A stretch of 64,000 bases of DNA, taken from positions 1-64,000 of the forward strand of contig CAYZRS010000001.1 of the NCBI GenBank assembly GCA_964480915.1, written 5' to 3'. The translations under genes and the position numbers were made by a program. Positions 45,122 through 54,337 of the stretch are shown one piece after another. The stretch comes from CAWGCE01 sp964480915 (GTDB lineage Bacteria > Planctomycetota > Planctomycetia > Pirellulales > Pirellulaceae). How positions within the stretch are numbered: position 1 is the stretch's first letter; every line of letters starts with the position of its first letter. A model generated the notes under the pieces. That model worked only from the letters and a program-made list of their open reading frames with translations. It was not told the origin of the DNA and did no database searches.

Positions 45122-47206
45122 TCAGTGTGTTTCGTGCAAAGGAAACAGCGCTGGGAGAAGGGCCCGATAGTGTTGTGCTCGGTCGAGTGAGTCGCGGTAA
45201 ATCGGCTGGCGGACTTGGCTGACACTGGCTGTGCTCACGGGCCTGTCGGTTTTGTAGAATTCCAAGCATGCGTCGTCCCAAGGCAAGCCAACAAAGTCGA
45301 GTAAGCTTCGGCCGACCGATTCCAGGTCGTCCACGGTGTGGGCGTAGTCGACCGTGTGGACATCGATCGGCAAGGTGGCCTCCCAGTGGCGAAAGAGTCG
45401 TTCGTATTCGGCCAGCCGATGTCGGATGTCGGACGGATCGTTTGCCCAGTCGACTTCTCGAAAACTGGTGAGCCAACAGGAGAGAGCGATCGAGTCGTGA
45501 TCACGCCGGCAATGGATGAAATGAGCTGCGGGAAATAGCGTGGCGAGCCAACCCAGAAGCAGGTAATTCTCAGGCAGTTTCTCAACGATGCGTTCGGCGT
45601 CAGGAGCCAGCTTGGTCAGCTGCGCGAGGTACGCCTGCGCCGAATCGACGACCGTACTCCGTTGAAGAGCAGCCAATTGCTCGTGCCATGGGCCGGTGCT
45701 GTTTGAATCTGCGCAAGCCGAAGCCAAAGACTCGCTTGCCAACGGTAGCTCACCCGCTCCGAAAATGCCGGGGTGACTGGCGAGGATTTGTTCCGTCAAT
45801 GTCGTACCCGATCGGGGCATCCCGACGATGAAAATTGGGATACGAGTCTTGTTCCCCCACGGCTGTTCCGCGTCGCAGACCTGTTTGAAATAGGGTTCAT
45901 CAAAATGTGCGATGAGTTGATCGACGAATGTGGTGTGAGCGGCCGAGTGGTATGACTTGGCTCGGCTTTCGCGGACAAGTTTCTCCAACCGGTTTGCTTC
46001 GAGCGAATGCTGGGCGGCTGATTCGTATTGCCGCTGCGAATCGTAGGCACGAGCCAGGGCAAAAGCGAGTGATGACCTGGAACCGTGACGAGAAGATTCT
46101 TGAGACAACAGTCGCTGCATCTGACCGATATCAATGTCCTCGAGCGAATCGGCATGATAGGTTGCCAGTTCCAGCCAAGCGTCGATGGCCGTCGAATCGT
46201 ATCGTAAAGCCGAGCGTTGCGACTGTGCGGCGGCGATTAAATCACCCGTCTGCCGGTAGAGCCTTCCCAGTTCGACGTGCAGCAAGCTGGCGTTGGGATT
46301 CGATTCGATGGCCCGTTGAAGGATGTCGATCGCGGTCCGGAAATCTCCTTGACGGCCAAGGCAGCGCGCTCGATTGCATTGAATCGTGATGTTGTTCGGG
46401 TCCAAGTCGTGGGCAGTTTGAAAACAGGTGTCGGCGCTTGATACGTCGTTCATGTCCAGCAGAAGTCGCCCCATGTTGTTGTGGAGCATCGCCGTGTTCG
46501 GGCTGAGCTGGATTGCTGCTTCGTGGCTATTTCGTGCCGATTCAAAATCTCCCAGCGCACGCAGCGTATTTCCCAGGTTGCTGTGAGCCGCCGCCGATTG
46601 AGGTTGCAGCCGAACTCCTTCTTCGCAATGCGCGCGTGATTCGATCGCGGAACCGTTCTCCAAAAGAACGCGTCCCAGGTTCGTCTGTGCGCTGGCGAGT
46701 TGTGGATTTAGCGAAACGGCCCGCTGGCAGGCCTCCAACGCCTGTTGCATTCGGTGTTGATCCAGCAGCGTCAGCCCCAGATTGGTCCAGGCGAGGGCGA
46801 AATCGGGTTGGCAGGCGATGGCCTGCCGGAATTCGGCTTCGGCGCCCGCCGCGTCGCCGAGCGAATGGAGAATCAATCCCAAATTGTTGTAGGCCGCCGT
46901 GTAGTCGGCACGTAATTTGATCGCCGAGCGATAGGCGGCAACAGCATCGCCAAACTGCTGCAGTCCTGTCAAAACGACCGCGAGATAGAACTGATATTCG
47001 GCGTTACCAGAATCCCGCGCAATGGCACGACGAATAAGTTGGATTGCTTGCTGGTGGTGCCCCGTTTGGTGAGCGATGACGCCAAGGCGTCCTAGCGCGA
47101 CGGGATGTTCCGGTTCGGCGGCCAGTAGCTTGCGAAAACCTGCCTCCGCCTCTCGAATCCGACCCGATTGGTGCAATTCGATGGCGTGTTGCAAAGCGTT
47201 ACTCAT
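45122..47206 (-). CDS. TPR-repeat sulfotransferase
   Basis: 694 residues. About the first 400 are consecutive TPR helices (for example LHQSGRIREAEAGFRKLLAAEPEHP, AYNNLGLILHSLGDAAGAEAEF). The C-terminal part (about 440-694) is a sulfotransferase. The 5'-phosphosulfate-binding loop is VGMPRSGTTLTEQILASHP, and the 3'-phosphate region is HFIHCRRDHDSIALSCWL. Substrate could be a protein tyrosine, a glycan or a small molecule; Pirellulaceae genomes often carry several such enzymes. ATG 47206 opens with the first TPR; the frame extends upstream to 47308 with unconvincing sequence. No signal peptide is seen. Confidence 0.9.
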   Translation of the reverse strand: MSNALQHAIELHQSGRIREAEAGFRKLLAAEPEHPVALGRLGVIAHQTGHHQQAIQLIRRAIARDSGNAEYQFYLAVVLTGLQQFGDAVAAYRSAIKLRADYTAAYNNLGLILHSLGDAAGAEAEFRQAIACQPDFALAWTNLGLTLLDQHRMQQALEACQRAVSLNPQLASAQTNLGRVLLENGSAIESRAHCEEGVRLQPQSAAAHSNLGNTLRALGDFESARNSHEAAIQLSPNTAMLHNNMGRLLLDMNDVSSADTCFQTAHDLDPNNITIQCNRARCLGRQGDFRTAIDILQRAIESNPNASLLHVELGRLYRQTGDLIAAAQSQRSALRYDSTAIDAWLELATYHADSLEDIDIGQMQRLLSQESSRHGSRSSLAFALARAYDSQRQYESAAQHSLEANRLEKLVRESRAKSYHSAAHTTFVDQLIAHFDEPYFKQVCDAEQPWGNKTRIPIFIVGMPRSGTTLTEQILASHPGIFGAGELPLASESLASACADSNSTGPWHEQLAALQRSTVVDSAQAYLAQLTKLAPDAERIVEKLPENYLLLGWLATLFPAAHFIHCRRDHDSIALSCWLTSFREVDWANDPSDIRHRLAEYERLFRHWEATLPIDVHTVDYAHTVDDLESVGRSLLDFVGLPWDDACLEFYKTDRPVSTASVSQVRQPIYRDSLDRAQHYRALLPALFPLHETH

Positions 47207-47350
47207 AGAGATCGTATCGAATCGGTAAGGGCCGCTGCTTGCCAATGGTCCCACCAGTGTGGCGTTTGGGACCGATCTTGTCACGATGGCGGTACGTCGG
47301 CGAGACATTCCAGGCGATTGTTGGACGTTGTCTCAGCTTTTGTTGATCAA

Positions 47351-48979
47351 ATGCAAGTTTCGGTTGATAATGGAGGGATTGGTCAGCTCATCGTATCAAC
47401 GCTATTGGAATTGCAGTTGGGAATACCATCGAAAGGATTACCATCGAAAGGACTGGCGAGCCGCTTCGGCCGCAGCTGGTGGACGAAACTCATCCAAACG
47501 GTGCTTGGTGGGGTGCTGTTCGCCGGGTCCGTTTCGACTCTGGCGACTCCGGCCTGTGGGCAGCTGAACGCCATCCGTAACGATCAGATCTCAAGGCTTC
47601 AATCGTTTGTCCTGGATGCCATCTTGCCTTCAGGTCTGGTTCGTGATGCGTTGGTGCTCGACCCGACGGCGAATCATTTTCATCCTGCGACGCCGGATGC
47701 TGCTGGGTTCGCGTTAGTCTCGTTGAGCGCGTTTGATCAGCTCGGTTCGTTGCCGAACGCCGAACAGCATGTGATTGATATTCTTAGGTCGCACGCTGGG
47801 ATGACGCCCGGCGTCAATCCGGCCCGTTCTGCCGATGGTCACTTCGTCCATTTCATGAACATTGACACAGGCGCGACTCAAGGAGGTGGGTGGGACGATT
47901 CTTTCAGCCCGATCAGCTCGGCACTCTTAGTCAGTGGAGCCCAATTCGCCGCCAACCATTTTTCAGGCAACGCGACGATTGCGGCCTTGGCGAGTCAATT
48001 GACCAGCAGTGTTGATTTCAACGCCGCGATTCATCCCAGCCTCGACGGACGGATTTACCTCGACCAAACGATGGCCGGCGGCGGCAGTGGACCAGCCGTG
48101 GAAAATTGGAACGAATTTATGCTCGTCGCGAGCCTGGCCTTGCGGCAGACGAACAACGACCGAGCGATCGCCGTGAAGGATCAATGGCTCAATCCGGCCA
48201 ATGCGCCTCAGTTGAGCTACGCGGGTAACTCGACCTTGGCCGACAACAATTCTGTGTTTGCTCCGGCGTTCTGGGTTCAACAGCAGCATTTTTTCAACGG
48301 CGACTTTCGCCACAGCGCTGCCTTTGAAGATTTCTTCTTCAGCCAGCAGGCGGCCGATCAGGCATATTCGAGCACCGTTCTGAATGAACCCTTTCGGTAT
48401 GGTTTGAGTGCTGGACCAGGACCTGGTGGCTATCATGCCGATTCGATTGGCAATCATCCTGCGACCGTGTTTTCGCCAGAAACTGTGACCGCGTGGGGAG
48501 ATCTCGATGCGTTTCTTGAATTTCACGCCGAGCAATTGCCGACGAGCGATCCACGTTATCGTTACGGACTGGTCCGGCAGTCGGCCACTCTGCCCACTTG
48601 GGTTCCCAATGATGCCGGCCTGGTGGACCACCTCTTTCTACTCTTTGGATTGGTTGAAAGCCTTGAGCCCGACTTCTTCAGCGATCGCATATTTGCTCCC
48701 ATCCTGGCGGGCGATTACAACTTGGATGGCATCGTTGATGCGGCCGACTACACCGTCTGGCAAGACACGCTGGGTTCCTCAAGCGACCTCCGCGCCGATG
48801 GCGATCTGAATGGCATCGTGGGGATGTCCGACTATGCCCTTTGGCTTCAGAACTTCGGAACGACTGCCGGTGGCGGATCGTTTTTCACCGTTCCAGAACC
48901 GGGCGGCCTTCGTTGGCTTTTCGGATGGATGTCATGCGGCTGGTTGTTACGCCGGCGTTCATTCACTCATCGGACGTAG
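47351..48979 (+). CDS. Exported dockerin-like protein with PEP-CTERM tail
   Basis: About 542 residues from ATG 47351, though the real start is uncertain; the signal peptide (WTKLIQTVLGGVLFAGSVSTLATPACG) begins only about 45 residues in. The mature part (FVLDAILPSGLVRDALVLD, IDTGATQGGGWDDSFSPISSALL, MAGGGSGPAVENWNEFMLVASLAL) is of the large exported glycoside-hydrolase-like or alpha/alpha-barrel kind seen in planctomycetes, but no catalytic motif is recognised. Two dockerin-type loops follow (GDYNLDGIVDAADYTVWQ, DGDLNGIVGMSDYALWLQ), then the sorting tail TVPEPGGLRWLFGW and RRR. Its last 17 bases overlap the end of the convergent kinase gene. Confidence 0.82.
   Translation: MQVSVDNGGIGQLIVSTLLELQLGIPSKGLPSKGLASRFGRSWWTKLIQTVLGGVLFAGSVSTLATPACGQLNAIRNDQISRLQSFVLDAILPSGLVRDALVLDPTANHFHPATPDAAGFALVSLSAFDQLGSLPNAEQHVIDILRSHAGMTPGVNPARSADGHFVHFMNIDTGATQGGGWDDSFSPISSALLVSGAQFAANHFSGNATIAALASQLTSSVDFNAAIHPSLDGRIYLDQTMAGGGSGPAVENWNEFMLVASLALRQTNNDRAIAVKDQWLNPANAPQLSYAGNSTLADNNSVFAPAFWVQQQHFFNGDFRHSAAFEDFFFSQQAADQAYSSTVLNEPFRYGLSAGPGPGGYHADSIGNHPATVFSPETVTAWGDLDAFLEFHAEQLPTSDPRYRYGLVRQSATLPTWVPNDAGLVDHLFLLFGLVESLEPDFFSDRIFAPILAGDYNLDGIVDAADYTVWQDTLGSSSDLRADGDLNGIVGMSDYALWLQNFGTTAGGGSFFTVPEPGGLRWLFGWMSCGWLLRRRSFTHRT
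47424..47453 (+). repeat. 15-bp tandem duplication in the N-terminal coding region
   Basis: TACCATCGAAAGGAT at 47424-47438 is followed at once by TACCATCGAAAGGAC at 47439-47453. It encodes the repeated residues PSKGLPSKGL just before the signal peptide of the dockerin-like protein. Fourteen of 15 bases are identical, which suggests a recent duplication. It may lie in untranslated leader if the true start is downstream. Confidence 0.9.
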
Positions 48980-51764
48980 GAACGACAGAAATCGCCGCAT
49001 TGAGCTGTTCCAACGCCTCGGCGTGGAACGCCCGCATCGAATGGTGAGACGCGTTGTAGTCGGTCAAATAACCGGCGCAAACATCCGCAAGCTCAAGCCA
49101 CTGACCCAGGTGTCGGTGAACGATCGCGCGACGGATCGTCATGAATTCGCGTGCTGGATCGTCCTTGCTGGCGACTTCTTCCCAACGATTCAGCCAAGGT
49201 CCCGCCTGTTCGTAGGCTTGGCCTTCGATCAGACCGTGACAGATCGCGGCGATTTCCTTGGGCTGGCGGATTTGGTCGGGGTTCATTTCGCTAACCGTGT
49301 CGACACATGCCGCTAGGTTCTGTTCGACATCGATGGCATAACGTGTTGCCAGCAACAAAGAAACGGTGAATTCGGAAAAGGGGGCAAAGGCGGCGGTTTC
49401 CCCAACGAATCGTGAGTACCGTTTCGCCTTGCGGAAATTGTCACGCGCTTGTTGCAAGTGCTTAATGTCTGCGGCGGCAGTCGTATTCCCAGTGCTCACA
49501 TGACTCAAATGAATGGTGCCAAGGACAAGAAAGAGCGAGCCTTCGGGGTGTGTATCGACGAGGTCTTCCAGCCAAGGTGTGTTGGCCAGAGACTGCGGTT
49601 CTTGTAGATGCTCCAGCTCGGCAGGCAGGCGTTGGAATCGATGAGCGACTCGAACCGGCAACCGCCAATCATGTTCACGCAAGAGAGGTGCGAACTGGGC
49701 GTTGAACCGAGTGCAAATGTCGGCGAACGATTCGACGTTGAAGTCGTGCTCTACTCGGGCGACGCCTAAAACTTGCGTGACGTGATGAATCAGCTCGGAA
49801 AATGCCTGCCAGCCGACCGGGTTCGCAGTTGCGACTTGCGACCGTTCTGGCCCATCGGCAGGGTGCTCTCCAAGAGCGGATCGGATCAGGCCTTCCATCA
49901 GTCGGAATTCCGCACTGTCGAAGAATTGCCGCGCGATGAGGATTTCGGCTAACGCTTCGTCACACCGAGCCAACGAAAAGAGTGTCACGATCAACATTTT
50001 GCGTGAGCGATAGTCGTAAGGATCGCTCGAGCAGGCTTGGCGGAGGAATTCGATCGCTGCTGGAGTTGTATCGGCGAGCTGCGCACGCACATAATCGGCG
50101 TCGTGGCTGGGTAATTCGACGAGGTCGATCGATTGTAAATAGGCGAGCGATGAGTCCAGGAAGTCGGTGCGCCTGGCCAACTCGGCCTCCAGCAGTTTCC
50201 GCTGTTCCGTTGCCTTGGTATCGAGCTGCTGTTCCGCCAGTTGGTCGCGATAGTTGCTGGCCGAGTTCATGTCGCGTCGTGCGATGGCCACATTGGCTAA
50301 TTGCAGCAGGACAGCGCTCTTGTTTTTCGGGCTCTGGTCAAGGCAGCGGAGGAAATGAGCTTCGGCGTTGGCAAATTGGCCGCGCTGGGCTGCCAGCGCG
50401 CCAGCGGCGAAAGAAGCCTGTGTCATCAAGGCTTCGGCTTGCGATTCGGCCGATACCGCTCGATCTCTCTGGCGTCGCGCGCGACTCAATTGGGTCGTGG
50501 CACCAATGAAAAACGCCGTCAGGACAATCGAAGTCAGGATCAGGCCAGTGACGACCGGGCGGCGGCGTCCCCAGCGAAGGGCGCGTGCCATTGGGCGCAG
50601 CGGCCTCGCTTGAATCGCCCGTCCGTCCAAGAAACGGCGCAGATCGTCCGCCAAGTCTCGAGATGTCGCATAACGATCGGTCGGCTCTTTCGCCATGCAT
50701 TTTAAGATGATCGTTCTCAGGTCACGATCGAGTCTTGGCGCAAAGGCTGTTGGATCAGGGCACTCGCGCTCGATCACCTGATGAACGACCTCGGCCATCG
50801 TCCCTTCAAATGGAAGCCGGTCGCATGTAAGTCGAAAAAGGAGTGCACCTAAACTATAGATGTCGCTCCGCTGGTCGACCTGCCACCCTTGTCCGGCCGC
50901 CTGTTCGGGCGACATGTATGCCGGCGTGCCTAGCAAGTCACCTTCGACAGTCAGCTGCAGACTAGCATCCGTAACGTGTGCAAGGCCGAAATCAAAAAGC
51001 AGCGGATTGCCACGATCCATCAGGACGTTGGATGGCTTGACATCGCGGTGTACGATTCCCTGTCGATGCACCGTGTCCAGTGCTTCTGCCAGACGACAAA
51101 CGATCGTGCTCGCCTCTCGGGTGTCGAGCTTGCGAGTTGTCAGCGTCTCTTCCAGGGTACTGCCGTCGATCAGTCGAGTCACGATAAATTCGACGCCCGC
51201 AAAGGAACCGGCGTCGTAAACGGGCACGATATTTGGGTGTTGTAAGCTGGCGATGGCCAACGCCTCACGACGCATCCGCTGCAATACCGCTTGACGATCT
51301 GCCTTGCCCGGCCGCAGGATCTTTACCGCGACGTCACGGCGGAGGGCTGTATCCCAGGCGGCGAAAACAACGGCAAAGCTGCCCTCGCCGATGATCGAAT
51401 TCAATTCGTAGTGGCGAATCGTATCACCGACACGCGGCATCGGTTGCTTGCCACTAAGGCGTTTCTTGATATGGGCAGCAAAGTGATCCAACTCAGCGAT
51501 GGAGTCTGAATTCGAGAGTTGCGGAAAACGAGCCACGTATTCTGCCGGGCTCGTTTCGTGGCCGCGCCGCAAGCGATGTTCCAGGTCAATCTTGCAGAGC
51601 TCCAACAGTAGTCGGTGCGAGAGGTTGCCATGGTTTCGATCGGAAACAAAGTCTTCAATCGACGGTTTCGATGGGTGGCGCCAAGCTTCCTCAAATTGGA
51701 GCAGCGTCGCTTCTTGGCGTAGCCAAGACGAGTCGCTCGGTTGATTCAACTTGTCGTGGATCAA
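48963..51764 (-). CDS. Membrane-anchored serine/threonine protein kinase
   Basis: 933 residues. After an N-terminal helical region of about 115 residues (ETSPAEYVARFPQL, usual in planctomycete kinases) comes a complete Hanks-type kinase. It has the glycine loop IGEGSFAVVFAAWD, K148 in VAVKIL, catalytic HRDVKPSNV with D241, DFG at 258-260 and the activation segment GTPAYMSPEQAAG. A membrane helix (VVTGLILTSIVLTAFFIGA, about 405-425) separates it from a long extracytoplasmic TPR-like region (AGALAAQRGQFANAEAHFLRCL). It begins four bases after the stop of the ECF sigma gene, so the pair is a transcription unit. The kinase probably works in the sigma factor's signalling path. Its end overlaps the convergent dockerin-like gene by 17 bases. 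Confidence 0.95.
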   Translation of the reverse strand: MIHDKLNQPSDSSWLRQEATLLQFEEAWRHPSKPSIEDFVSDRNHGNLSHRLLLELCKIDLEHRLRRGHETSPAEYVARFPQLSNSDSIAELDHFAAHIKKRLSGKQPMPRVGDTIRHYELNSIIGEGSFAVVFAAWDTALRRDVAVKILRPGKADRQAVLQRMRREALAIASLQHPNIVPVYDAGSFAGVEFIVTRLIDGSTLEETLTTRKLDTREASTIVCRLAEALDTVHRQGIVHRDVKPSNVLMDRGNPLLFDFGLAHVTDASLQLTVEGDLLGTPAYMSPEQAAGQGWQVDQRSDIYSLGALLFRLTCDRLPFEGTMAEVVHQVIERECPDPTAFAPRLDRDLRTIILKCMAKEPTDRYATSRDLADDLRRFLDGRAIQARPLRPMARALRWGRRRPVVTGLILTSIVLTAFFIGATTQLSRARRQRDRAVSAESQAEALMTQASFAAGALAAQRGQFANAEAHFLRCLDQSPKNKSAVLLQLANVAIARRDMNSASNYRDQLAEQQLDTKATEQRKLLEAELARRTDFLDSSLAYLQSIDLVELPSHDADYVRAQLADTTPAAIEFLRQACSSDPYDYRSRKMLIVTLFSLARCDEALAEILIARQFFDSAEFRLMEGLIRSALGEHPADGPERSQVATANPVGWQAFSELIHHVTQVLGVARVEHDFNVESFADICTRFNAQFAPLLREHDWRLPVRVAHRFQRLPAELEHLQEPQSLANTPWLEDLVDTHPEGSLFLVLGTIHLSHVSTGNTTAAADIKHLQQARDNFRKAKRYSRFVGETAAFAPFSEFTVSLLLATRYAIDVEQNLAACVDTVSEMNPDQIRQPKEIAAICHGLIEGQAYEQAGPWLNRWEEVASKDDPAREFMTIRRAIVHRHLGQWLELADVCAGYLTDYNASHHSMRAFHAEALEQLNAAISVVPTSDE

Positions 51765-51768
51765 TGGT

Positions 51769-52347
51769 TTACTCGAGCGAGTGAATATCGTTACAAATGT
51801 GGCGTACGCGCTGGAGTGCTCGATCTACGGTGCGGGAAGAAATTTGTAGCTGTTCTGCGATTTCTTCAATGGTGCAATCGTTCATGCGAAGCATGAGGAT
51901 CTCTTGGTGTTGCGGCGGGATCTGTTGGACGATCCGCTGCAGCAATTCCATCATGATGGTGACGGCAGAAGCGGACGCATCGTTGCCGTTCGTGGCCGGC
52001 AGGTGAGCCACATCGGCGGTGCCTTCGCGGTTGACGTCACGCAACTTTCGATGATGATGCCGAATCTTGTTGCAGACCTTCTTGTACGTCATCGCCGAAA
52101 GAAGTCGCCACACATCGTTGGCCGTTTCGAACGAAAAAGGGCTGCTCCGATGACGCTGGAAAAAACTGCGGAACACCGATTGGACGATGTCTTCCGGGTC
52201 GACGCGTGAACTCAAATAACGAGGCAGTTCGCGCTTGGCCTGCGAGAGAACTCGATTTGCAAACTCGGCGACCGCGGCCGATTCGAAACTGTCTTGCTGT
52301 TCGATCACCTGTTGGAGCCACTCCGCTTCGTCATGCGGCTGCGTCAT
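51769..52347 (-). CDS. ECF-type RNA polymerase sigma factor, kinase-associated
   Basis: 192 residues with sigma-70 region 2 (RVDPEDIVQSVFRSFFQRH, NDVWRLLSAMTYKKVCNKIRHHHRKLRD) and region 4 (QIPPQHQEILMLRMNDCTIEEIAEQLQISSRTVDRALQRVRHIC). It belongs to the planctomycete ECF groups encoded next to a serine/threonine kinase in place of an anti-sigma factor. There is no anti-sigma gene visible; upstream is the assembly gap. It is first in the unit with the kinase. ATG 52347 gives a normal N-terminus. Confidence 0.94.
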   Translation of the reverse strand: MTQPHDEAEWLQQVIEQQDSFESAAVAEFANRVLSQAKRELPRYLSSRVDPEDIVQSVFRSFFQRHRSSPFSFETANDVWRLLSAMTYKKVCNKIRHHHRKLRDVNREGTADVAHLPATNGNDASASAVTIMMELLQRIVQQIPPQHQEILMLRMNDCTIEEIAEQLQISSRTVDRALQRVRHICNDIHSLE

Positions 52348-52372
52348 GTCTCGGTGTTCCTCTCAGGCGGAA

Positions 52373-52472
52373 NNNNNNNNNNNNNNNNNNNNNNNNNNNN
52401 NNNNNNNNNNNNNNNNNNNNNNNNNNNNNNNNNNNNNNNNNNNNNNNNNNNNNNNNNNNNNNNNNNNNNNNN
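52373..52472. other. Assembly gap (100 N)
   Basis: Exactly 100 undefined bases, the usual placeholder for a scaffold join of unknown length. It lies 26 bases upstream of the sigma factor start, so the promoter of the sigma/kinase unit and any gene between it and the LEPR-motif protein may be missing. A run of nine C near 52549 lies just beyond. Confidence 0.98.
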
Positions 52473-52630
52473 AAAATTCAAAGCGCCGTGTCGTGGTCTG
52501 GCGGGCGGTGACCATTAGGACTCTGGGCGATGGCGCCAGGATATGCCTGCCCCCCCCATTAGTGTGGCATGCCGGCCGGCAGCCTACAAGTTGGAATGAC
52601 TGCTTCTCTTTTCAATACGGAGCCCCCATC

Positions 52631-53497
52631 GTGCCCAATCCAAGCCAAAATCGTCTCTCATCGTCGCTCGAATTCAGTGTCGAGTCCCTAGAAAATCGCA
52701 GGTTGCTGGCGGTCGATGTTTCGGTCGTCGGAGGAACGATCAAGGTTACCGGTGATGAAATGAATGACTTCGTAGAAATTTACGAATCGGGTGGCGAGAT
52801 TGTTGTTTTTGACGGCGCAGTGCATGGCACCGGTTTGGCAACCGCCGACAAGTTGTTGGTCGACCTCAAAGATGGTGATGACGACCTGTACATTTCCAAT
52901 GACGTACGCGTCGAAAAGACGACGACCCTCAAGTTGGGAAATGGCGAGAATTCGGCTTACCTCGGTGGCGTGCATGCGAAGATCAAGCTCCTTGGTGGAA
53001 AGGACGTCGACAACGTCGTTGTGGCGGGAGTGCTCCCGTTGAAACGCGCGGCGTTGAATCTGAAGTCTGGCAATGACACGTTGGAATTCGCGATCGATGG
53101 CTACGCCGATGCCATTGAAGATTTGCCGATCAGCGAAGAAGAGGCGATCGGCTTGCTCGAGAAGCCGCCAAAGTTCTCCTTCAATCTGGGGGCGGGAGAC
53201 GACTCGTTAGCGCTGACCCTCGGTGGCAGCCCCGTCGGTGACGAAACCATTGACGACGTGCTCGAGTTCTTTGAAGTTGATTCGATCGAAGAGCTGATCG
53301 TGGAGTTGGAATCGCTGGCGGACGATTTTGGCATCACGAGTACGTTGAAGATTTTGAAAATCAACGGCGCGCAAGGGCAAGATACGTTCCATCCGGGTGG
53401 GATGAGTCAACTGCTGAGCGCCTTCGGGGCGAAGATCAAAGGTTTTGAAATCGATGGATTCCCCCTCAGCCCGGGAACGAGCCAGGGAGCGAACTGA
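52631..53497 (+). CDS. LEPR-XLL-type surface protein with calcium-loop-like repeats
   Basis: 288 residues from GTG 52631, with CGGAG upstream. The N-terminus carries VESLENRRLLAVDVSV (about 18-33), the LExRxLLA motif that marks the start of many large planctomycete surface proteins. The rest is beta-rich with Gly/Asp/Asn repeats (LKDGDDDLYISNDVRVEK, LKLGNGENSAYLGGV, LKSGNDTLEFAIDG, LGAGDDSLALTLGG) like the RTX/hemolysin calcium loops but irregular. It is short for the class and lacks catalytic domains. The assembly gap lies upstream, so an earlier start cannot be ruled out. It ends 17 bases before the convergent gene. Confidence 0.8.
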   Translation: MPNPSQNRLSSSLEFSVESLENRRLLAVDVSVVGGTIKVTGDEMNDFVEIYESGGEIVVFDGAVHGTGLATADKLLVDLKDGDDDLYISNDVRVEKTTTLKLGNGENSAYLGGVHAKIKLLGGKDVDNVVVAGVLPLKRAALNLKSGNDTLEFAIDGYADAIEDLPISEEEAIGLLEKPPKFSFNLGAGDDSLALTLGGSPVGDETIDDVLEFFEVDSIEELIVELESLADDFGITSTLKILKINGAQGQDTFHPGGMSQLLSAFGAKIKGFEIDGFPLSPGTSQGAN

Positions 53498-53513
53498 ATC
53501 TGATTCGTGGCCT

Positions 53514-54053
53514 CTATTCGGCGACATTCGTCGTTTCGGCTCGCCGGCGAAAGCGGCTGGCGAGCTGTTGCTTGGCGGCTTGCCACGATTCCGGTTGGAG
53601 CTGTTGGATGGCAATCGGATGGCCCTGCCGTCCGTCGAAATCGAGTTGCACCGTGTTCGAATCGACATCGTACGAAATCAGTCTCCCTTGGTCGCCCAGT
53701 TTCGTTCGCACTTCGATCGGCTGGGTGTTGCGGGCTCCGGAAGGTGCCGCGCGGTCAAAGGTCACCGCATCGCCAGTTGTCTGCGGTGCGGCCCCTCTGT
53801 CCAATAGTCCGCTCAATTCATGCCATGACTTGGCATTCACGAATTGACGGGAGGCGGTGACTTGCGTCGTCTTGCCGTTGGCGAGCGTGAGCTCAACCAA
53901 AAGTAGCTTCTTTTCCGAGTTGTATCCGACGACTCGTCCTTTCCCTCCCGGTGTCTTCGTGACCGTGACTTCCAGGTTCGGTTGTTGAGCAAAAGTGGCA
54001 TTGAAGCTGACCAGGGCGGTGAGACCAATGAAAATGAGGATGCGTGGGATCAT
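53514..54053 (-). CDS. Small exported protein of unknown function
   Basis: 179 residues from ATG 54053, which gives a clean signal peptide (MIPRILIFIGLTALVSFNATFA, cleavage before QQPN). The mature protein has two similar beta-rich segments, GGKGRVVGYNSEKKLLLVEL and GDQGRLISYDVDSNTVQLDF, each followed by a helix with SW (NAKSWHELSG, PESWQAAKQQL). It is therefore an internal duplication of a small domain of about 70 residues. No family recognised. The frame is open to 54125 upstream, without coding character. Confidence 0.72.
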   Translation of the reverse strand: MIPRILIFIGLTALVSFNATFAQQPNLEVTVTKTPGGKGRVVGYNSEKKLLLVELTLANGKTTQVTASRQFVNAKSWHELSGLLDRGAAPQTTGDAVTFDRAAPSGARNTQPIEVRTKLGDQGRLISYDVDSNTVQLDFDGRQGHPIAIQQLQPESWQAAKQQLASRFRRRAETTNVAE

Positions 54054-54337
54054 CGAGTGAGGGCTCCATGACGGCGTTTTATCGATTGAGGACTTCGCGG
54101 ATCGTATTGGGAATGGAAGGTCCATGTCTACGTGGAATTACCCTGTCCATAACGGTTTCTTCCGATTACACGCCTTATTCGGCAGCAGGCGGGTGAATAC
54201 TCGCTAGGGCTTTCCCTCGTCTAATTTCCAAATCGATGTAGCGACGCAACATGCGCCGTAGGTTTTCGCAAATTCTGAGCGTGTGGGTATGAATGCTCAC
54301 GAGCTGCGGGGAGCCAGTGGGCAGACGGAGGGTTGAA

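Noticed and set aside
47168..47350. N-terminal extension of the dockerin-like protein at 47351
   Set aside because: It overlaps the 5' end of the TPR-sulfotransferase gene on the other strand and has no exported-protein character.
52235..53497. A reading frame running through the N gap into the LEPR-motif protein
   Set aside because: The gap length is arbitrary, so the frame across it is meaningless, and the part before the gap is the antisense of the sigma factor gene.
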